A DNA stretch of 10,596 nt, taken from positions 1 through 10,596 of the forward strand of contig JAFXJK010000072.1 of NCBI GenBank assembly GCA_017532355.1, read 5' to 3'. This DNA comes from Oscillospiraceae bacterium. GTDB taxonomy: Bacteria; Bacillota_A; Clostridia; Oscillospirales; JAAYXM01. Positions within the stretch are counted from its first letter, which is position 1. Every line of letters starts with the position of its first letter. Below the pieces are notes generated by a model. It was not told the origin of the DNA, ran no database searches, and saw nothing but the letters and a program-made list of their open reading frames with translations. Shown piece after piece: positions 6,162 to 10,596 of the stretch. The position numbers were made by a program, and so were the translations under genes.

Positions 6162-6845
6162 CTTTTCAAAGTGTTCACGAAGCTTTTCTAAAGCTCTTTT
6201 TTCAATACGACTGACATACGAGCGGGAGATGTTGCATTTCTCTGCAATTTCGTGTTGTGTTTTTGGTATAACGTCGTATAGTCCGTAACGCTGAATGATT
6301 ATCTCGCGCTCTCTGGGATCAAGAGTCGTGTTTATAAGCTTATAAAGAGTTTCTTCGGTGTCGATGTTTTCTATTCTTTCGAGACGCAGATCGTCGCGGC
6401 TGAGTATGTCAATCAGAGAAAGAGAGTTGCCGTCGGCATCTGTGTCGAGGGCGTCTGATAATGACACCTCGGCAGAAAGCTTTTTCGTTGCGCGAAAGTG
6501 CATTAGGACTTCGTTTTCGATGCACCTTGCTGCGTATGTGGCAAGTCGGGTGCCTTTACAAGGCTTATATGTGTTAATTGCCTTTATAAGTCCTATTGAG
6601 CCTATCGAAATGAGGTCTTCCTGCTCCTGCGGCGTTGTGTAGTATTTTTTTATGACGTGTGCTACAAGGCGAAGATTTCGCTCAATAAGAGTATCGCGGG
6701 CATCAATGTCGCCGTTTGCAAAACGCTCGAGGTATTCGCGTTCTTCCTTGGCAGAGAGCGGATTTGGGAAAGAAGAGGCAGAAATGCTCAGGATAAAAAA
6801 GAGACAGTTTGCAAGAAGGAGTGCAAGAGAAGGGAGAATTAACAT
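6156..6845 (-). CDS. sigK: Sporulation sigma factor, pro-sigma-K
   Basis: Late mother-cell sigma factor of endospore formation. It has 229 residues, colinear with Bacillus pro-sigma-K. Residues 1-24 are strongly hydrophobic (LILPSLALLLANCLFFILSI) and are followed by FPNPLSAKEE, equivalent to the FPQPLS junction of Bacillus, so a membrane-tethering pro-sequence removed by SpoIVFB is expected. Then region 2 (NLRLVAHVIKKY, EDLISIGSIGLIKAI, GTRLATYAARCIENE) and region 4 (LDPREREIIIQRYGL, NISRSYVSRIEKRALEKLR). The frame is open up to a TTG at 6905, but that codon lies in the ispF terminator. AAGGCGGTG (6860-6852) is 6 nt before the ATG at 6845, so that start is chosen. The gene is uninterrupted, with no skin-type element. 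Its promoter (probably sigma-E type) could not be identified with confidence in 6846-6898. Confidence 0.93.
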   Translation of the reverse strand: MLILPSLALLLANCLFFILSISASSFPNPLSAKEEREYLERFANGDIDARDTLIERNLRLVAHVIKKYYTTPQEQEDLISIGSIGLIKAINTYKPCKGTRLATYAARCIENEVLMHFRATKKLSAEVSLSDALDTDADGNSLSLIDILSRDDLRLERIENIDTEETLYKLINTTLDPREREIIIQRYGLYDVIPKTQHEIAEKCNISRSYVSRIEKRALEKLREHFEKK

Positions 6846-6898
6846 ATCGAACACCGCCTTGTGAAGATATATCAAGTTTACTCTCTCGCATAATAAAA

Positions 6899-6931
6899 AT
6901 TGCAAGTCCCCTAAAACAAGGGACTTGCAAT
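6899..6931 (-). terminator. Terminator of the ispD-ispF unit
   Basis: A 12-bp perfect stem (6899-6910 with 6920-6931) with a 9-nt loop is followed on the minus strand by TTTTTATTA. It starts 4 nt after the ispF stop and separates ispF from sigK. Confidence 0.9.
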
Positions 6932-6935
6932 GAGT

Positions 6936-7403
6936 TTAGTCTATAAGCGTAACTGCGTGCGCCGAAATGCCTTCGCCGCTGCCTGTGAATCCGAGCTTTT
7001 CTTCGGTTGTTGCCTTTACACTTACCTGATTGATTGAAAGGGAAAGAGCTGAAGCGATGTTTATTCTCATTTGCTCAATATACGGTGCAAGTTTCGGTTT
7101 CTGCGCAATAACTGTCGCATCAATGTTTGAGACGGTATAACCCTCGTTCTTGATAAGCTCGCCAACGTGTTTCAGAAGAAGAAGGCTGTCTGCGTTAAGA
7201 AACTTCGGGTCGTCGGGAGGAAAATGCTTTCCGATGTCTCCGAGTGCGGCAGCGCCAAGGAGTGCATCTGATATAGCGTGGAGGAGAACGTCTGCATCGC
7301 TGTGACCGAGAAGTCCTTTTTCGTATGGAATATCAACACCGCCGAGAATCAGTTTTCTTCCATCTACAAGACGGTGAACGTCGTATCCGTGTCCTACTCT
7401 CAT
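6936..7403 (-). CDS. ispF: 2-C-methyl-D-erythritol 2,4-cyclodiphosphate synthase
   Basis: Fifth enzyme of the MEP pathway. It cyclises CDP-methylerythritol 2-phosphate to methylerythritol cyclodiphosphate with release of CMP. It has 155 residues, the usual length for this trimeric enzyme. Metal ligands D8 and H10 (GYDVH) and H42 are present, with HSDADV (34-39), [10 protein letters not shown] (56-65) and the C-terminal [14 protein letters not shown]. The ribosome binding site AGGAGG (7416-7411) is 7 nt from the ATG and is formed by the last two codons (Arg-Arg) of ispD, so translation of the pair is probably coupled. ispD directly precedes it, as in many Bacillota; some bacteria fuse the two. 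Confidence 0.97.
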   Translation of the reverse strand: MRVGHGYDVHRLVDGRKLILGGVDIPYEKGLLGHSDADVLLHAISDALLGAAALGDIGKHFPPDDPKFLNADSLLLLKHVGELIKNEGYTVSNIDATVIAQKPKLAPYIEQMRINIASALSLSINQVSVKATTEEKLGFTGSGEGISAHAVTLID

Positions 7404-7407
7404 GTTT

Positions 7408-8130
7408 TTACCTCCTGTTTAATGCGTTGTAAATTGCTTCTCCGAATATGAGGTCTTCCGGGGTTGTAATTTTAATATTGAAGTAATCGCCGTTTGTTAT
7501 GATAACGCGCATGCCAAGTGATTCAACCGCGGAGCAATCGTCCGTAATCGGTGTGTTATCGCGCGTTGCCTTTACAAGAGCGGAAGTGATGATGTCGGTA
7601 TCAAAAATCTGCGGAGTCTGAATACCGAAAAGAGTGTCGCGCGGAACAGTCTTTTTGATAATGCCGCCTTCTGCGTCCTTTATCGTGTCCTTGACGGGAA
7701 CACCGGGAGCTGCGGCGTTGAAACGGGAAGCCGCGAGAACGGTCTTCTCGATAATTTCTTGAGAAACAAACGGACGTGCCGCATCGTGTATCGCAACGAG
7801 ATCAAATCGGCCTTTTGCGTGAAGCACGCCGTTGAGAACAGATTCTGTCCGCGTTTTGCCGCCGGGAATGACTGCGGAAACTTTTGTGATGTTATTCTGC
7901 CTAACGAGGTTTTTGATATCATCTATCATATCCTCGCGCGTCGGGATGATTATCTCATCGATAAAAGGGGACTTCTGCAATGCCTTGAGTGTAAGAACTA
8001 TTACAGATGTACCGCAAATCTCGCAAAAAAGCTTGTTGCCGACGGCTTTCATACGTGAAGAGGAGCCTGCGGCGGGGAGTATCGCGACGCACGATTTCCG
8101 TCTGTTTTCGTTTTTTGTAACGCGTGGCAT
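7408..8130 (-). CDS. ispD: 2-C-methyl-D-erythritol 4-phosphate cytidylyltransferase
   Basis: Third enzyme of the MEP isoprenoid pathway, joining CTP and methylerythritol 4-phosphate. It has 240 residues. Nucleotidyltransferase motifs: [10 protein letters not shown] (18-27) with NKLF (32-35), HDAARPF (115-121), TPQIF (172-176), ITDDCSAVE (195-203) and [10 protein letters not shown] (218-227). The N-terminal loop AAGSSSRM...NK in place of AAGxGxRM...PK is a variant common in Clostridia. AAAGGAT lies about 9 nt before the ATG. Upstream lie a 12-bp palindrome and the carD terminator, only 30 nt from the start, and I see no good promoter between, so expression may depend on carD read-through. Confidence 0.95.
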   Translation of the reverse strand: MPRVTKNENRRKSCVAILPAAGSSSRMKAVGNKLFCEICGTSVIVLTLKALQKSPFIDEIIIPTREDMIDDIKNLVRQNNITKVSAVIPGGKTRTESVLNGVLHAKGRFDLVAIHDAARPFVSQEIIEKTVLAASRFNAAAPGVPVKDTIKDAEGGIIKKTVPRDTLFGIQTPQIFDTDIITSALVKATRDNTPITDDCSAVESLGMRVIITNGDYFNIKITTPEDLIFGEAIYNALNRR

Positions 8131-8142
8131 ATATAAACATCC

Positions 8143-8154
8143 TTTACCGGTAAA
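8143..8154. repeat. 12-bp perfect palindrome in the ispD leader
   Basis: TTTACCGGTAAA is self-complementary and sits between the carD terminator and the ispD ribosome binding site. Its length and CG-rich core are unusual for this AT-rich spacer. It could be an operator or a chance product of ribosome-site and terminator sequence. Confidence 0.4.
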
Positions 8155-8160
8155 ATAAAA

Positions 8161-8183
8161 AGGCTGTCCTCAATGGACAGCCT
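8161..8183 (-). terminator. Terminator of carD
   Basis: A 9-bp GC-rich stem (8161-8169 with 8175-8183) with a 5-nt loop is followed on the minus strand by TTTTTATTTTA. It lies 26 nt after the carD stop and 30 nt before the ispD start, so it may be only partially efficient, or act as an attenuator for ispDF. Confidence 0.85.
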
Positions 8184-8209
8184 AATTGTAACATAAACGG
8201 AAGGAGAAA

Positions 8210-8701
8210 TCAAACCTTTAAGCTCTCGAGAAGGATTTTATCGAAAATTTCCTCAAGAGAAGTATATGAAATGCCTTTTGCAACGGCGAGTTCTGAAAGC
8301 AGAATCTGGCGTGCGGAATGGAGCATTTTTCGCTCACCTGTAGATATGCCGGTTCTTAAGTCGCGTAGAGCAAGAGATTTGATAACTGCAATCACGTCTT
8401 CAAGGACGCCGGTCTTGATTCGTGCGGCGTTTTCGCGATAACGGCGGTTCCAGTTGGAGACGGTGTCAATTTCGATCGAGGGAACGAGGGAAAGAAGCTC
8501 ATCGGCACGCTCGGCGCTTATAACGTCGCGAATTCCGATATTACCGCTTGAAGCGACAGGAATCATGACAGTCATGTTGTTGGTGGGGAGCTTGAGTGTA
8601 TAATATTCAATCTCTTTTCCGTCGATAATTCTTGAGGTGATGTTTTCTATTATTCCTGCACCGTGCATAGGATGCACGATTGTGTCGCCGATGTTGTACA
8701 A
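8210..8701 (-). CDS. carD: CarD/CdnL-family transcription regulator
   Basis: RNA-polymerase-binding regulator that contacts the beta subunit and stabilises open complexes, especially at rRNA promoters. It has 163 residues. The Tudor-like RNAP-interaction domain (about 1-60) opens with YNIGDTIVHPMHGAGII, the typical family start, and includes EYYTLKLP. The helical DNA-binding domain (about 65-163) has the conserved W84 in NWNRRYRENAARIKTG. The start codon is TTG (8701-8699): the family sequence begins there, GGGAG lies about 10 nt upstream, and no alternative ATG is in frame. It has its own near-consensus promoter and a terminator. Position just before ispD is common in Bacillota. Confidence 0.94.
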   Translation of the reverse strand: MYNIGDTIVHPMHGAGIIENITSRIIDGKEIEYYTLKLPTNNMTVMIPVASSGNIGIRDVISAERADELLSLVPSIEIDTVSNWNRRYRENAARIKTGVLEDVIAVIKSLALRDLRTGISTGERKMLHSARQILLSELAVAKGISYTSLEEIFDKILLESLKV

Positions 8702-8735
8702 TGGGGTTCACTCCCTCACAGGTTTTTCTATGTAT

Positions 8736-8764
8736 ATTATACATGAAATAAATGGAAATTTCAA
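8736..8764 (-). promoter_or_regulatory. Sigma-A promoter of carD
   Basis: On the minus strand TTGAAA (8764-8759) and a perfect TATAAT (8741-8736) are 17 bp apart, 34 nt before the carD start codon. Strong match (5/6 and 6/6) with ideal spacing. Confidence 0.85.
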
Positions 8765-8838
8765 GAAAAATCGACAAAAAATTTTCAGAAATTTTGCTGC
8801 CAAAGCGTTGCAATTTCAATAAAAATACATATTTCTGC

Positions 8839-8867
8839 TTGACATTTTTACAATTATATAGTATTCT
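8839..8867 (+). promoter_or_regulatory. Sigma-A promoter of the valS T-box transcript
   Basis: A perfect TTGACA (8839-8844), a 17-bp spacer and TATTCT (8862-8867, 4/6). Transcription should start near 8874, at the beginning of the T-box RNA. It is divergent from the carD promoter about 75 bp away. Confidence 0.88.
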
Positions 8868-8873
8868 ATTTTG

Positions 8874-9120
8874 GAAAGTGATGATGGAGATAAAACCGTT
8901 TTGTAAAACTCTAAAGAGAGCCGTGTGTTGCTGGGAGCACGGTGGGTGGGAAGCGGCGTGTCACTCCGGAGCTGCAGAGCCTAAATTTTCTGAGAGTAAG
9001 CTCTGTCGGCCTGCGCACCGTTACCTGTGCTTTGAGGATGCCGTCCGGCATCGAAATTGGGTGGTACCGCGAAGGTGTATAGCTTCGCCCCATGTCGTCT
9101 GACATGGGGCTTTTTTATTT
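8874..9120 (+). ncRNA. T-box riboswitch (valine specific) controlling valS
   Basis: This RNA leader senses uncharged tRNA-Val and allows read-through into valS. The conserved T-box (AATTGGGTGGTACCGCG) is at 9055-9071. Its TGGT pairs with the tRNA 3' end ACCA, fitting discriminator A of tRNA-Val. Stem I has an apical hairpin CCGTG/CACGG (8921-8925 with 8938-8942) whose loop carries GCTG (8930-8933), the GNUG motif. The likely specifier is GTC (8960-8962), followed by A; the overlapping GTG (8958-8960) would also read Val. Stem III is GATGCC/GGCATC (9037-9052). The terminator is a 10-bp stem (9087-9096 with 9101-9110) followed by six T. This fills the 450-nt gap between carD and valS together with the two promoters. 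Confidence 0.95.
9087..9116 (+). terminator. Regulated terminator of the T-box
   Basis: GCCCCATGTC/GACATGGGGC with loop GTCT and a T6 run. Formation competes with the antiterminator built from the T-box at 9055-9071, so termination occurs when tRNA-Val is charged. Confidence 0.93.
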
Positions 9121-9152
9121 TCTCAAGATACTTTTTAGGAGGTTTCGGCTAT

Positions 9153-10596
9153 ATGGCAAAAGAACTCGAAAAAATTTATAATCCTCACGACGTTGAGGCC
9201 CGTCTGTATAAGGAATGGGAAGAAAAAGGATATTTCCATGCGGAAGTGAACGGAGAGAAAAAGCCTTTCACTATCGTAATTCCGCCACCAAATGTTACAG
9301 GTCAGCTTCACATGGGACATGCGTTTGATGAAACCTTGCAGGATATTCTCATCAGATATAAGAGAATGCAGGGCTTTGAAGCTTTGTGGGTTCCGGGAAC
9401 GGACCATGCAGGTATCGCAACGCAGATTAAGGTAGAGGCAGAGCTTCGCGAAAAGGAAGGCCTTACGCGCTATGACCTCGGTCGTGAAAAGTTCCTTGAG
9501 CGAGTATGGGACTGGAAGGAAAAATACGGTAGCCGTATAATCAGCCAGCTCAAAAAGATTGGTTGCTCCTGCGATTGGGACAGAGAACGCTTTACAATGG
9601 ACGAAGGCTGTTCAAAGGCTGTGCGTGAGGTTTTTGTAAACCTTTACGAAAAGGGTTTGATTTACCGCGGTCCGAGAATTATCAACTGGTGCCCGAACTG
9701 CATAACCGCTCTTTCAAACGAAGAGGTTGAGCACGCAGAGCACGCAGGCAACTTCTGGCACATCAAGTATCAGATAAAGGGTACGGATGAATATGTTGTC
9801 ATTGCAACCACCAGACCTGAAACACTCTTCGGAGATACCGCTGTTGCAGTCAATCCGGAAGACGAAAGGTATAAAGACCTTGTCGGAAAGATGCTTCTCC
9901 TGCCGCTTACTGACAGAGAGATTCCTGTCATTGCCGACGAGTATGTTGATAAGGAGTTCGGAACAGGCTGTGTTAAGATTACTCCTGCTCACGACCCGAA
10001 CGACTTTGAGGTAGGCAAGCGCCACGACCTTGAAATCATCAAGGTTATGAATGACGATGCGACTATGAACTCGTATGCAGGAAAATACGAGGGTATGGAT
10101 CGCTACGAGTGCCGTAAAGCAATGATTAATGACCTTGAAGAGATGGGCCTCCTTGTAAAGGTTGAAGAGCATTCTCACAATGTCGGTCAGTGCTACCGTT
10201 GCGGAACAACTATTGAGCCGATTGTTTCCGACCAGTGGTTTGTCAATATGAAGCCTCTTGCAGAAGCTGCAATCAAGGCTGTAAAGAGCAAGGAAACAGA
10301 GTTTGTTCCCGAGCGTTTCTCGAAAATCTATATGAACTGGATGGAAAACGTCTATGACTGGTGTATTTCCCGTCAGCTCTGGTGGGGACACAGAATTCCT
10401 GCGTTCTACTGTGATGATTGCGGCGAAATGACGGTTTCCAAAGAGGATATTACGGTATGTCCGAAGTGCGGAAAGCCGGTAAGACAGGAAGAGGACGTTC
10501 TTGATACTTGGTTCTCGTCCGCGTTGTGGCCGTTCTCTACTCTCGGTTGGCCCGAAAAGACGAAGGAATATGACTACTTCTATCCGACGAGCACTC
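9153..10596 (+). CDS. valS: Valyl-tRNA synthetase (5' part, runs off the window)
   Basis: Class I aminoacyl-tRNA synthetase attaching valine to tRNA-Val, with a CP1 editing domain that removes threonine. The frame is open for 481 codons to the right edge; full ValRS is about 880 residues. Seen: the N-terminus [33 protein letters not shown] with the HIGH-type HMGH at 53-56, [18 protein letters not shown], editing-domain [15 protein letters not shown] and [29 protein letters not shown], a CDDC/CPKC zinc-type knuckle and [14 protein letters not shown]. The KMSKS loop and anticodon-binding domain lie outside. The HMGH context and the Val T-box favour ValS over IleS. AGGAGG (9137-9142) is 10 nt before the ATG. 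Confidence 0.98.
   Translation, partial: MAKELEKIYNPHDVEARLYKEWEEKGYFHAEVNGEKKPFTIVIPPPNVTGQLHMGHAFDETLQDILIRYKRMQGFEALWVPGTDHAGIATQIKVEAELREKEGLTRYDLGREKFLERVWDWKEKYGSRIISQLKKIGCSCDWDRERFTMDEGCSKAVREVFVNLYEKGLIYRGPRIINWCPNCITALSNEEVEHAEHAGNFWHIKYQIKGTDEYVVIATTRPETLFGDTAVAVNPEDERYKDLVGKMLLLPLTDREIPVIADEYVDKEFGTGCVKITPAHDPNDFEVGKRHDLEIIKVMNDDATMNSYAGKYEGMDRYECRKAMINDLEEMGLLVKVEEHSHNVGQCYRCGTTIEPIVSDQWFVNMKPLAEAAIKAVKSKETEFVPERFSKIYMNWMENVYDWCISRQLWWGHRIPAFYCDDCGEMTVSKEDITVCPKCGKPVRQEEDVLDTWFSSALWPFSTLGWPEKTKEYDYFYPTST

Noticed and set aside
6846..6905. TTG start giving a 249-residue sigma-K
   Set aside because: The TTG is inside the ispF terminator stem, while the ATG at 6845 has a near-perfect ribosome binding site and gives a length matching known pro-sigma-K.
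9714..10391. 225-codon open frame on the minus strand
   Set aside because: Opposite valS, whose protein is unmistakable. No ribosome binding site or domain seen.
1..10596. CRISPR array, toxin-antitoxin pair, phage or transposon genes
   Set aside because: Looked for direct repeats, paired small genes and transposase or integrase motifs; none seen. Gene content is core chromosomal.

Overview
The window reads as chromosomal housekeeping DNA from an anaerobic, endospore-forming member of the Clostridia (Bacillota). The evidence is a pro-sigma-K gene, a rubrerythrin, a T-box leader in front of valS, MEP-pathway isoprenoid genes beside carD, strong AGGAGG ribosome binding sites and a QueH-type epoxyqueuosine reductase. 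I cannot name genus or species. No phage, insertion sequence, CRISPR array or defence system is visible.

Layout, left to right. At 1-52 a GC-rich hairpin is cut by the window edge. At 53-165 lie a strong terminator and a tRNA-Trp(CCA) gene read leftwards from its own promoter. At 231-2426 (minus) is a copper-type P1B ATPase (CopA). It is divergent from a rubrerythrin gene at 2501-3079 (plus), and the short gap between them holds a PerR-box-like palindrome. A large two-way terminator separates rubrerythrin from a leftward pair, ruvX (3901-4323) followed by a short-chain dehydrogenase (3127-3885). The dehydrogenase frame is interrupted by one in-frame TAG, while the conserved C-terminus continues in frame behind it.

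At 4453-6133 (plus) an ECF sigma factor, a one-pass membrane anti-sigma factor and queH form a tight operon. An autoregulatory-looking ECF promoter and a 9-bp inverted repeat lie upstream. A 15-bp hairpin that contains both stop codons ends queH and, from the other side, sigK (6156-6845, minus). Further right on the minus strand come ispF and ispD (7-nt spacing, with the ispF ribosome binding site made from the last two ispD codons) and carD with a near-consensus promoter. On the plus strand the window ends with a valine T-box riboswitch and the first 481 codons of valS.

Functionally these are separate small units: metal and oxidative stress (copA, rbr), DNA repair (ruvX), envelope or stress signalling (ECF sigma and anti-sigma), tRNA modification and charging (tRNA-Trp, queH, valS), sporulation (sigK), rRNA-promoter control (carD) and isoprenoid precursors (ispDF). 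The items most worth a second look are the amber codon in the dehydrogenase, the anti-sigma factor with an unrecognised outer domain, and the regulatory sequences around rbr and the ECF gene. I found nothing I would confidently call a new system.
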